Shown here piece by piece: positions 27,919 to 36,244 of a DNA stretch of 64,000 bases. The stretch is taken from the NCBI GenBank assembly GCA_964612185.1, contig CAZTCR010000001.1, forward strand, positions 121,993 through 185,992. The letters run 5' to 3'. Below the pieces are notes generated by a model, which worked only from the letters and a program-made list of their open reading frames with translations, ran no database searches and was not told the origin of the DNA. The DNA is from UBA1447 sp964612185 (GTDB taxonomy: Bacteria; Bacillota; Clostridia; Oscillospirales; Acutalibacteraceae). Positions within the stretch are counted from its first letter, which is position 1. Each line of letters starts with the position of its first letter. Position numbers and translations under genes: made by a program.

Positions 27919-29847
27919 TCAATTTGTGTATTCAATCCGAACATTATTTTGCGCCGTGGTAATAACTGTGTCGCCGCGGCGCTTTGCATAAAGCATGACC
28001 AGTTTTGCGTAATCCTTCCAGTTGGAGATACCGTTTCCGGTTTTGATGGAGAGGATATTCGTAATTCCTTCAAGCGGTTTGTACCTGTTTGTCAGAATAT
28101 TTACAAAATATGTGTAAAAATCGTAATATAATTGTAATTCAACGGTGTCTTGTCCCGGCAGGCGTATAATGCCTTTTTGATAGCGCAGCAGTTCGCCATA
28201 TACTTTATTTTCGATTCCGAAGCTCTCCAAGAAAGGCGTAATTTCTTCCCAAAACCGTTCATAATCGTAAATGAGTTCCATAAACGCGCCTTCTTCAAGA
28301 AACCAGCCGGTATCACCGAACCGAAGGTCACTGTAGGTCCACTCACCGGTTTCAATGTCGAGGCACATCGCGCTCAGCCTCGAAAACAAATTGTTTAAAA
28401 AAGTGTTATCACTCGAAAAAATGAAGTCGAGGAGTTCGTTGTAGAAATCGAGATAAGATATGTTGTGCTCGTGCCGCAGGTACTGCGCGAAACACCTTAA
28501 TAGACCGATGTGATGGAAGCACTGCAGACAGGTGCAAAAAGTCATTGCTTTCGCCATCATTTCCCGGCTCATCGTACTTGTTTCAACAACCACATCGATA
28601 TATTCCTGTATTTCGTCGGGATGAGGCGGTAAAAAACGAATATAGTTTATCGGCATGCGGGCAACTTGAATACCAAACTTATCTTGATATTCTTTTTGTC
28701 CGAGCAGTGAATTGCAGTAAACCTGGCAGGCGTAGACAGTTGAGTTTGTATGCTGGCCGGCTTCAATTAAATCACACAGCCCTTGGCAAAAACTGTCATA
28801 TGTTTCGCCCGGTAGACCCAAAATCATTTCCGTGTAGGTCGGGATACCCGCCTTGTTATACTTTTGCAGTAACTGCGAAAAATTCTCGACCGTGAAGTTC
28901 TTTCTGTTGACATTTGCCAGCGCGGCGGTATTCATGGATTGATAAGCAAGTGTTGCTGACTTATTTGCTTTGTTATTAAAAAGAAGATTGGAAATCTGAA
29001 AAACAATATCATTGCTGTTTTTAGCGTAACAGCCGTTGAAAATGAGCGGGTATCCTGTCCGTTTTTTTACTTCAACGATATATTGCGCGATTTCAAAGTC
29101 TCTTTCTAAAATGCCGAAGTTAGCGTCCGCGCAAAAAATGTATTCGGCTTTCTTTGCCGCGAACCAGTCGATTTCTCCGCGGATTCTCTCCATCGGAAAG
29201 GGTCTGACTTTTTCAGTAAAGCACCAGTCACAGTAGGCGCAGCGATAGGGGCAACCCCTGTTTGTCTCCATGATGTAACAAAAATCGTCCGGCTTACTGT
29301 CTTCGATATAACGATCAAAAAATCCTGTTAGATACGGCGACGGGTAATTGTCGACAGCGTCATAAAAAACGGTTTTGGTACGCACAAATTCACCGTTGCT
29401 GTGTCTGAAGGATAGGTTGGGTATTTGGCCAAAGCCCTGTCCGGCGGATATCGCTTTCAAAACAGCTAAAAACGGCACCTCGCTCTCACCGTGAAAAAGT
29501 ATATCTACAAAATCGTTCTCTTGCAGCACTGTAAAATTATCCGGTATGTTATGGCCGCCAAAAAAAATCAGGCAATCAGGATACTTTCCCTTAATCATTT
29601 TTGCCAAGGCTTTGCTGTATTCAAAGTTCCAAATAAAGCATGAAAAAGATACAATATATGGCTTCTTAATTTTTTTGAAAGTTTCAATGACCGGCTCGTG
29701 ATGGAATAGGAAATCCGAAATCTCATATTCGCGCCGGATAGACTCGTCTTGCCAGGCGTACGCTGCCAGGCATCCGGACGCATAAGGCAGGTAGACGGAT
29801 TTATCATATGCCATACCGGCTTGTATAAAATAGATTGGTTTCTTCAT
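27919..29847 (-). CDS. B12-binding radical SAM protein, long family, copy 11 (extra Cys)
   Basis: This 642-residue member begins MKKPIYFIQA at ATG 29847 with AAGGAG upstream; the open frame extends to 29949, but that would overlap the preceding gene and lacks a ribosome binding site. Cobalamin-domain motifs are FGGHNIP and HGESEV (diverged). The cluster motif CPYRCAYC (Cys 199, 203, 206) is followed by DWCFTEKVRPFP, with an additional Cys at 209, as in the copies at 7407, 13481 and 29871. ADANFG and LGLPGE are intact. The tail has lost the second Trp and the Gly-Arg (YAKLVMLYAKRRGD), resembling copy 7 at 13481. Confidence 0.85.
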   Translation of the reverse strand: MKKPIYFIQAGMAYDKSVYLPYASGCLAAYAWQDESIRREYEISDFLFHHEPVIETFKKIKKPYIVSFSCFIWNFEYSKALAKMIKGKYPDCLIFFGGHNIPDNFTVLQENDFVDILFHGESEVPFLAVLKAISAGQGFGQIPNLSFRHSNGEFVRTKTVFYDAVDNYPSPYLTGFFDRYIEDSKPDDFCYIMETNRGCPYRCAYCDWCFTEKVRPFPMERIRGEIDWFAAKKAEYIFCADANFGILERDFEIAQYIVEVKKRTGYPLIFNGCYAKNSNDIVFQISNLLFNNKANKSATLAYQSMNTAALANVNRKNFTVENFSQLLQKYNKAGIPTYTEMILGLPGETYDSFCQGLCDLIEAGQHTNSTVYACQVYCNSLLGQKEYQDKFGIQVARMPINYIRFLPPHPDEIQEYIDVVVETSTMSREMMAKAMTFCTCLQCFHHIGLLRCFAQYLRHEHNISYLDFYNELLDFIFSSDNTFLNNLFSRLSAMCLDIETGEWTYSDLRFGDTGWFLEEGAFMELIYDYERFWEEITPFLESFGIENKVYGELLRYQKGIIRLPGQDTVELQLYYDFYTYFVNILTNRYKPLEGITNILSIKTGNGISNWKDYAKLVMLYAKRRGDTVITTAQNNVRIEYTN

Positions 29848-29870
29848 CACTGCTCCTTGACCGACTGATT

Positions 29871-31799
29871 TTAATCGGGCAGGTATTCTGTTTCGGTTTC
29901 GCCCTTGTTGTTGGTTCGCAAGGTCGCCCCTCTGCGTCTGCCGTACCAAACGGTTTCCCTGGCATAATGTTTCCAGTCCGAGGTTGTGTTTTCATCCGCT
30001 GTATGAAGTTTATTAGGTTTTTTTTGCAGATTTCCGCGCTTGCCGGAATAGATGCCGCCGAAGTAAGCACCGAGGTCATAATGCTGAACAACCTCTGCCG
30101 CGCCGATACCCGGGCGCTTGACAATTGCTTTTTGATAACCGGTAAGATCTCTGTATAGTTCGTTTTCTATCCCGAGACTTTCGAGAAACGGTGTGATATC
30201 ACCCCAAAAACGGTCATAATCATGGACGATTTCGAGAAAAGCACCCTCCTCGAAAAACCAAGTGGCTTCACCAAAAAGTTCGTTGTGATACATCCACTTG
30301 CCGGTTTCCAAGTTCTTCAACTCTTTTTCAAACCCTTTGAAAAGCTTTTGGAGTAGGGTTCCTTCGGCAGTCATAATATAGTCGAGGAGCTTGTTGTAAA
30401 AATCAAGGTAACTGACACTGTTTTCAACATACTGATAGATTGCAAAACAACGAAGTAAACCAAGGTTATGAAAGCACTGAACACAGATAGAGAACATATT
30501 TGATTTAACCCACATTTCATTGCTCATTGTATTGGTGCCGACAACCAAGTATGAATACTCCGGGACCTCTTCTTTTACATCAACGCTGTGAATATGGTTA
30601 AAAGGCACCTTAGCTACCTGGATACCATGCTTTTCAATATATTCCTTTTGAGCCATCTCTGAGTTGACAAGCATCTCACAATGGTAAACGCTGATAGAAT
30701 TGTGCTGACCTGCCTCTAAAAGCTCGCAAATGCCGCTGCAAAAACTTTCATAGGTTTCACCCGGTAAACCGAGAATAAGCTCGGAGTAAGACGGAATCCC
30801 AGCTTCATTATACTTAGAAAGGAGATTGGCAAATTTATCCAGCGTCAGGTTTTTCCGGTTGACATTGATCAAGGCGTCATCGCTCAAGGTTTGATAAGCA
30901 AGTGTCGCGCCTTTATCCATTTCAACACTGTTGAGTTTTTTGCTTATTTCAAAAACATTGTCATCGCTGTTCTTTGCGTAGCAAGGCCTGAAAACCTTGG
31001 GATAACCGATTTTTGTTTTCATTTCAACGAGATAATCGACAATTTCCAAATCCCGTTGAAACATGCCGAAGTTGGAATCGGCGCAGAAGCAATATTCTAT
31101 TTTATGATCCGACAGCCATTTTATTTCAGCCTTGACCCTTTCCATCGGGAAAAATCGGACAGATTTGCCCGCGCACCAGTCACAGTAGGAGCAGTTATAC
31201 GGGCAGCCCCTGTTGGTTTCCAGCACGGCGAGAAAATCCACATCGGGATTTTCACTAATCAGGCGGTCATATACGCCGGACAAATAGGGGGAAGGATAAT
31301 TTTCGATATCGGGGTAGCTCTTTTCGGATGTCTCGAAGATGCGCCCTTGATTGTCATGATAAGAAATATTGGGAACACACTGCAAACCTGAACCCGGCAG
31401 GGCTTTCAATAGTTCAAGAAAGGGCTCTTCACCTTCACCATGAACAAGAACATCGATACTGCTTTCTTCTTCCAACAGAGAACTGTTGCCGGGGATGTTA
31501 TGACCGCCGAAAACAATGATACATTCAGGAAAGGCAACTTTGAGTTTCTTTGCGAACGCCTTGTTATATTCAAAGTTCCATACACAACAGGAAAACCCGA
31601 CGAGAAAAGGCTCTGCCATGCGTGAAACGACCGTATCAATCTTTTCACGCTTGAACAAAAACTCTTTGAATTCATATGCTTGATTGACAAAATCATCCTG
31701 CAGTGCATAGGCGGCAATCGCACCGGCCGCACTTGGAAAATACAGCGACCGGTCAAACGCGAAGCCCACCTGAACTAAATAAATATTCTTCTTACACAT
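29871..31799 (-). CDS. B12-binding radical SAM protein, long family, copy 12 (extra Cys)
   Basis: This 642-residue member begins MCKKNIYLVQ. Three start codons (TTG 31805, ATG 31802, ATG 31799) lie together after AAGGAA; 31799 has the best spacing and overlaps the end of the upstream gene by eight bases. It carries FGGHNIP, HGEGEE, and CPYNCSYC (Cys 199, 203, 206) followed by DWCAGKSVRFFP with an extra Cys at 209. ADSNFG and LGLPGE follow, and the tail WKHYARETVWYGRR is complete. It shares YAKNSDDNVF and an N-terminal FDRSLYFP-type segment with the extra-Cys subgroup. The overlap suggests coupled translation within block C. Confidence 0.86.
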   Translation of the reverse strand: MCKKNIYLVQVGFAFDRSLYFPSAAGAIAAYALQDDFVNQAYEFKEFLFKREKIDTVVSRMAEPFLVGFSCCVWNFEYNKAFAKKLKVAFPECIIVFGGHNIPGNSSLLEEESSIDVLVHGEGEEPFLELLKALPGSGLQCVPNISYHDNQGRIFETSEKSYPDIENYPSPYLSGVYDRLISENPDVDFLAVLETNRGCPYNCSYCDWCAGKSVRFFPMERVKAEIKWLSDHKIEYCFCADSNFGMFQRDLEIVDYLVEMKTKIGYPKVFRPCYAKNSDDNVFEISKKLNSVEMDKGATLAYQTLSDDALINVNRKNLTLDKFANLLSKYNEAGIPSYSELILGLPGETYESFCSGICELLEAGQHNSISVYHCEMLVNSEMAQKEYIEKHGIQVAKVPFNHIHSVDVKEEVPEYSYLVVGTNTMSNEMWVKSNMFSICVQCFHNLGLLRCFAIYQYVENSVSYLDFYNKLLDYIMTAEGTLLQKLFKGFEKELKNLETGKWMYHNELFGEATWFFEEGAFLEIVHDYDRFWGDITPFLESLGIENELYRDLTGYQKAIVKRPGIGAAEVVQHYDLGAYFGGIYSGKRGNLQKKPNKLHTADENTTSDWKHYARETVWYGRRRGATLRTNNKGETETEYLPD

Positions 31800-33723
31800 C
31801 ATCAATTTCCTTAACCGTTACGCAGTCAATATAGATGTTTTTACTTTCTTTCCTGCCGTACCAAACCACATAACGGGCGTAATCTTCCCAATTGGTAATC
31901 ACATCATTATCGTTGATCTTTATCATGTTTTTGCGTTTCATCAGTTTTCTGTCAATACCTTTGAATTTGTTTGTGAAATATTCATGGAAGTTGTAATCAA
32001 TACTGTATTCTGTTATTTTATGGTTTGGCCTTTTGATTATATTTCGCTGATAAATCAGCAGGTCGTCTAAGATATCAGCAGGAATATCAAACGAGTTCAG
32101 GAAGGTTTTGATCTCATCATAGAACTTATCGAGTTCCCGGACAATTTTCAGAAACGCATATTCCTCAAACGGCCACGAGACATCCCCGAACTCATTATCG
32201 TAACATAAAAGCCCGCCGGTGCCGTAAACGACGGACTTCAGCTGACGCCTGATATCCTTAAAAACCTTGCCGCAAACGGTTGCCGGGTTTTTATCGATAT
32301 ATGACAGAAGACGCTCATAAAAATTAATATATTCCAAAGCGTTTTCGCCGTAAAGATACATAGCGAACAACTCAAGCAGGTTCATGTGATGGAAACACTG
32401 AACCACATAGGACAGCATATTTATTTCTACCCACATGTTGTGATCCATTGATAGTGTTTTCGTAACGATTTGCGAATACTCCGGAATTTCTCCGCTTTTC
32501 GGAGATTCCATATGAGGCTGGTTAAGCGGAATCTTTGTTGTACCGATGCCATACTTTTCGATATACGCTTTGCTGCCCATTGCGGAACAGGGCAGCCATT
32601 CGCAGTTGTGAACATAAATCGAGTGATGCTGGCCGGCCTTAATCAGACTATTCATTCCGTCGGCAAAACTTCTGTATGTTTCGCCGGGCAAACCGAGGAT
32701 CAGTTCCGTGTAAGTCGGTATATTGGCAGCGTTATATAAATGCATCAACTTGGTGTAATGCTGCATAGTGACATTGGTCCTGCCGACATTTTTTGCTGCG
32801 GCTTCAGAAAGGGTTTGAAAGGCCAGCGTTACCCCTTTGTTCATATCATTTTCATCCAGCTTTTTGCCGATGTTAAAGATTCTGTCGCTGTTGTTTTTGG
32901 CATAAGAGGTTTGAAACTTGCGGGGATAACCTGTCTTTTTTTTCAATTCGACAAGCCGGTCGATAATCTCCTCATCTCTCGCGAGAATGCCGAAATTCGC
33001 ATCCGCGCAGCCGAAAAATTCAATTTTATGCTTGCAAGCCCAATCAAATTCACTGAAAATCCGCTCCATCGGGAATCGCCGGATTTTAGTCCTTAAACTT
33101 CCCCAGTCACAGTAAGAGCAATTGTAGGCGCAGCCTCTGTTCGTTTCAAACATCAATTCAAAACTAAGTTCCGGATTTTCTTCAAAAAATTTGTCAAAGT
33201 AACCCTCTAGGTAAGGGGATGGATAATCGCAGCTTGAATATTCATGAAAAGGGGTGTTAATGACAACTCCGTTTTTTCTGAACGAAATGTTAGGAACATT
33301 CTCTAATTTGGCTTTGCCGATAAATGACAAAAGAACCTGGGTAAACGGTTCCTCACCTTCACCGTGAATTAATATATCGATGAAATCGTAATTTTTTAGA
33401 AGTTCTTCTCCGGGTGTTACATGATGACCGCCGAAAATAATGATGCAGCCGGGGTACGCTTCTTTAAACTTTTTCGCAAGAGCTTTGTTATATTCGAAAT
33501 TCCAGACATAGGTTGAAAAACCTACGATAAAAGGGTCATCCGCCTCGCGGACAACTTTGTCGATATTTTCACGGAGAAACTGAATTTTTTTCAAAGAATA
33601 ATGGGCTTTTATATCCTCATTACTAAAAGCAAACGCTGTAACAGTACCCGCTGCATAAGGCAGATGAGCAGATTTGCCGTAAAGAAAATTCGGCTGGATC
33701 ATATAGATGTTTTTATTCTTCAT
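31792..33723 (-). CDS. B12-binding radical SAM protein, long family, copy 13
   Basis: This 643-residue member begins MKNKNIYMIQ at ATG 33723, inside the last codons of the GT2-like gene at 33713 (11-base overlap), so the two are probably translationally coupled. It has FGGHHVTP, HGEGEE and a cluster motif CAYNCSYC (Cys 198, 202, 205) with Ala in place of the usual Pro. ADANFG, LGLPGE and the tail WEDYARYVVWYGRK are intact. It is the first radical SAM gene of block C. Direct coupling to a glycosyltransferase-like gene is the best local hint that the long family works on a glycan or glycolipid. Confidence 0.86.
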   Translation of the reverse strand: MKNKNIYMIQPNFLYGKSAHLPYAAGTVTAFAFSNEDIKAHYSLKKIQFLRENIDKVVREADDPFIVGFSTYVWNFEYNKALAKKFKEAYPGCIIIFGGHHVTPGEELLKNYDFIDILIHGEGEEPFTQVLLSFIGKAKLENVPNISFRKNGVVINTPFHEYSSCDYPSPYLEGYFDKFFEENPELSFELMFETNRGCAYNCSYCDWGSLRTKIRRFPMERIFSEFDWACKHKIEFFGCADANFGILARDEEIIDRLVELKKKTGYPRKFQTSYAKNNSDRIFNIGKKLDENDMNKGVTLAFQTLSEAAAKNVGRTNVTMQHYTKLMHLYNAANIPTYTELILGLPGETYRSFADGMNSLIKAGQHHSIYVHNCEWLPCSAMGSKAYIEKYGIGTTKIPLNQPHMESPKSGEIPEYSQIVTKTLSMDHNMWVEINMLSYVVQCFHHMNLLELFAMYLYGENALEYINFYERLLSYIDKNPATVCGKVFKDIRRQLKSVVYGTGGLLCYDNEFGDVSWPFEEYAFLKIVRELDKFYDEIKTFLNSFDIPADILDDLLIYQRNIIKRPNHKITEYSIDYNFHEYFTNKFKGIDRKLMKRKNMIKINDNDVITNWEDYARYVVWYGRKESKNIYIDCVTVKEIDDV

Positions 33724-34477
33724 TCATCAAACTTCTCTCGCTGATGTTGCTTTTTATGGAGGCTTTGCATGCAAAACGGACCTTTAGCACCGTGCTCAGA
33801 TACTTTACTTTTGTAAAAAATGAGTTTTGAGAGTCTCCCTGGTTTCTGACCCGCCACACCGCGGGAACCTCGATTATTTTATATCCAAGTCTGAGCATTT
33901 TTAAATTGGTTTCCATGCCGATTGAAAATCCTTTGGATTCCCATTTGATTGAAAGTGTTTTATCCACCGGGGCAAACCTGTAGCCGTAAGTTAGGTCTTT
34001 GACTTTCGTCATAAAAAGAATTTGCAGCATCTTATTAAACATATAATTCAGCAACTTATAGATACGGCCATAACCTGAAAATCCGCCGCCTTTTATCCAG
34101 CGGGAAGCCAGGATGACGGCCTCGGGATGAGCCTTGGCAACACGAATCATTTCTTTGATAACATAAGGGTCCGTATCCATATCCGCAGCCATATTGACCA
34201 CATGGCTGCCCTTGACACGCTGCATGGCTTCATACAACGCCGCGCCCAAACCCGGATGGACTTGATAATAGAGCCTGACAGGCACTTCGTTTTCCGGCGC
34301 AATCATACTGTTAATTACACAAAGGCATTCCGGCGTTGTCCGTTCACAAACAACAATGAATATTTCTTCCAGATCCTTCAGGTCGCATGTGTTGAGAATA
34401 ATCTCTATGCTTTCCTTTAGAGATTCGGTTTCGTCTATTGCCGGAATAACAATGGAAACGGATGAAAACTTCTCCAA
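33713..34477 (-). CDS. Atypical family 2 glycosyltransferase-like protein heading block C
   Basis: A 254-residue protein beginning MEKFSSVSIVIPAIDET from a TTG at 34477, with GAAAGGA eight bases upstream. The GT-A fold start is clear, and a DxD-type motif ADMDTDP (98-104) is present. The second β-strand reads IVVCERTTPEC instead of the DDGS motif that normally contacts the nucleotide. ASRW and the VIEVPAVWRVR element match GT2 enzymes of the dolichol-phosphate-sugar type, but there is no C-terminal membrane domain. It is the first gene behind the promoter at 34541-34569 and overlaps the next gene. Most likely it transfers a sugar from an unusual donor; an alternative activated substrate cannot be excluded. 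Confidence 0.75.
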   Translation of the reverse strand: MEKFSSVSIVIPAIDETESLKESIEIILNTCDLKDLEEIFIVVCERTTPECLCVINSMIAPENEVPVRLYYQVHPGLGAALYEAMQRVKGSHVVNMAADMDTDPYVIKEMIRVAKAHPEAVILASRWIKGGGFSGYGRIYKLLNYMFNKMLQILFMTKVKDLTYGYRFAPVDKTLSIKWESKGFSIGMETNLKMLRLGYKIIEVPAVWRVRNQGDSQNSFFTKVKYLSTVLKVRFACKASIKSNISERSLMNEE

Positions 34478-34540
34478 TTATATATTCCTTTCGAAAACAT
34501 AAAGGCTGTCTTGCTATTTTTATTGGATAATAATATAATG

Positions 34541-34569
34541 ATTATAACATCTGCGGACAAAGGTTGCAA
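34541..34569 (-). promoter_or_regulatory. Promoter for block C
   Basis: On the minus strand TTGCAA (34564-34569), a 17-base spacer and a perfect TATAAT (34541-34546) lie 64 bases upstream of the TTG start at 34477. The transcript would carry the GT2-like gene and six long-family radical SAM genes down to the terminator at 21821-21863. Confidence 0.7.
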
Positions 34570-34572
34570 GGG

Positions 34573-34624
34573 AGAAAGTTCGACAACAAAGGCCGCGCAG
34601 AAAGTTCGACAACAAAGGCCGCGC
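34573..34624. repeat. Tandem 26-base direct repeat in the divergent promoter region
   Basis: Two identical 26-base copies (34573-34598 and 34599-34624) abut without spacer; each starts AGAAAGTTCGACAACAAAGG and ends CCGCGC. A partial, degenerate copy seems to flank each side (AAAGGTTGCAAGG and GCAAGGTTG). The repeat lies between the minus promoter at 34541-34569 and the plus promoter at 34631-34659. It could be an operator or a slippage product; its role is unknown. Confidence 0.85.
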
Positions 34625-34630
34625 GCAAGG

Positions 34631-34659
34631 TTGTAAAACACGAAACTCTACACTATTGT
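34631..34659 (+). promoter_or_regulatory. Promoter for the short-family gene at 34724
   Basis: TTGTAA (34631-34636), a 17-base spacer and TATTGT (34654-34659) lie just after the 26-base tandem repeat. A strong AAGGAGG at 34711-34717 precedes the TTG start. The -10 is weaker than the opposing minus-strand promoter. Confidence 0.45.
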
Positions 34660-34723
34660 CCACTCCGGGATTTAGTCCGGGAGTTGCACTGATTGCAGAA
34701 ATATTCTCTTAAGGAGGATGCAT

Positions 34724-36190
34724 TTGAAAGTATTATTGATAAATCCGGCAACAAAAATCAACGCCAGAGCGACTACCTGCCCGCTGGGGCTTCTTTCGAT
34801 TGCTTCTTATCTTCAAACCAAAGGATATATTGTTAAAATCGTCGACCAAACCGTTAAAAAGGAAAATATTGACAGGCATATGAAAAGCTTTAATCCCGAT
34901 GTTGTCGGCGTTACGGTTCTTTCATATATGTCGGCTGTGGCAGCTGTAAAAGTTTCAAAAACCATTCGGAAATACAACAAGCCCATTGCGTGGGGTGGGC
35001 AATTGATAAGCGCGCTTCCCGAGCTCGGTTTCCGGGAAGGCTGCGTGGATTATATTGTCATAAGCGAAGGCGAAATCACATTTCACCAGTTGCTCCTTGC
35101 GTTGGAAAAAGGAGGCTCGTTGGGAAACATTGACGGATTAGCCTATCTTGAGGGAAACGCTGTACGCATTAACCCGCCCAGGGAGTTTGCAGACTTATCT
35201 GCATTCCCGAAACTTGACTGGTCGTTGGTGAATGCGAAAAAATACACCCAAGCTTTCTTTGGCTGTACAAAAATGTTATATGTTTACGCCTCAAAAGGAT
35301 GCCCCGCAAGTTGTACTTTTTGTGTTAGCCGTAAATACCACAGAAGCAAACACAGACGCCGGCCTATAGAGGATGTTGTTGATGAAATTGAATATTTGAT
35401 TAATTGGGCGGGCATTGACAGCATTAATTTTGCGGATGAATTTTGGTGTCCTACCGCGGAGGAAAGACAAAAGTTCTACCATTTAATCAAAGAGAAAAAA
35501 CTAAACTTCGTATGGGGTGTTCAGACGCGGTTGGGGACATTTAAAAAAGATGATTTGCAGCAGATGTATGACGCAGGTTGCAGGTGGATATTGTTCGGGC
35601 TGGAGAGCGGTTGTGCACAACGCATAGATAAGATTAAAAAGGGTATTGATTTGGGTAAAGCCAAAGAGATATTTGATAGTTGCAGAGAAATCGGAATTAC
35701 CTCACAAAGCGCGTTTATTATCGGCTTTCCGGATGAAACGGAAGAAGAACTGAAAGAAACGATCCGATTTGCGCAAAGTTTGCATGCGAACCTATGCCCG
35801 TTCTCAATTCTGTATCTGCAACCCGGTTCGGAAATGTTGGAAGCAACTGTATCACAAGGAAAATTTCGGGTCCCCAAGTCGCTCAAAGAATGGTCGAAGA
35901 TTAATATGACCGAGCAAATCAACGCCAACCTTTCAAAAGTTCCTAGAAGGGAATTGAAGGTGGTTCATTATTATACACAATGGGCAGCATTCGCCGACAA
36001 ACGGTCAGTCAACACTGATTCCTTCGGGATTGCGAAAAAAATGACAATTGATGCATTGAGAAAAATGTTCAGATTCGGACCTTATAGTTTTTTTGCCGGA
36101 GCGTTTATTTCGATCAAACAGTTTTTTACCGTGCTCTGGTATGCAAAAGCATATCCGAGGATTGTCAAGAAGTATGGGCTACGCAAATAA
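34724..36190 (+). CDS. B12-binding radical SAM protein, short family
   Basis: This 488-residue protein begins MKVLLINPAT from TTG 34724, six bases after AAGGAGG; an ATG at 34718 is too close to that site. It has PLGLLSIASYL (20-30), WGG (90-92), ISEGE and the cluster motif CPASCTFC (Cys 193, 197, 200), followed by VSRKYHRSKHRRRP, ADEFWCPT and IGFPDE. The end (FAGAF, KQFFTVLWYAKAYP, KKYGLRK) is nearly the same as in the gene at 17279. It stands alone between a divergent promoter and a convergent terminator. In relation to block C it occupies the position that the gene at 15555 has in relation to block A. Confidence 0.87.
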   Translation: MKVLLINPATKINARATTCPLGLLSIASYLQTKGYIVKIVDQTVKKENIDRHMKSFNPDVVGVTVLSYMSAVAAVKVSKTIRKYNKPIAWGGQLISALPELGFREGCVDYIVISEGEITFHQLLLALEKGGSLGNIDGLAYLEGNAVRINPPREFADLSAFPKLDWSLVNAKKYTQAFFGCTKMLYVYASKGCPASCTFCVSRKYHRSKHRRRPIEDVVDEIEYLINWAGIDSINFADEFWCPTAEERQKFYHLIKEKKLNFVWGVQTRLGTFKKDDLQQMYDAGCRWILFGLESGCAQRIDKIKKGIDLGKAKEIFDSCREIGITSQSAFIIGFPDETEEELKETIRFAQSLHANLCPFSILYLQPGSEMLEATVSQGKFRVPKSLKEWSKINMTEQINANLSKVPRRELKVVHYYTQWAAFADKRSVNTDSFGIAKKMTIDALRKMFRFGPYSFFAGAFISIKQFFTVLWYAKAYPRIVKKYGLRK

Positions 36191-36195
36191 TAAGG

Positions 36196-36225
36196 ACGCC
36201 TGCCGGCTACCTGCGCGACAGGCGT
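36196..36225. terminator. Terminator between convergent genes
   Basis: Inverted repeat ACGCCTG (36196-36202) and CAGGCGT (36219-36225), followed by TTTAATAAAAATAAAA. It lies between the stop at 36190 (plus) and the stop at 36245 (minus) and could serve both directions. Confidence 0.6.
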
Positions 36226-36244
36226 TTAATAAAAATAAAACCGG

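Noticed and set aside
27919..29949. Start at 29949 giving a large overlap with the upstream gene
   Set aside because: ATG 29847 has AAGGAG upstream and matches the N-termini of the paralogs, so the overlap is an artefact of the open frame.
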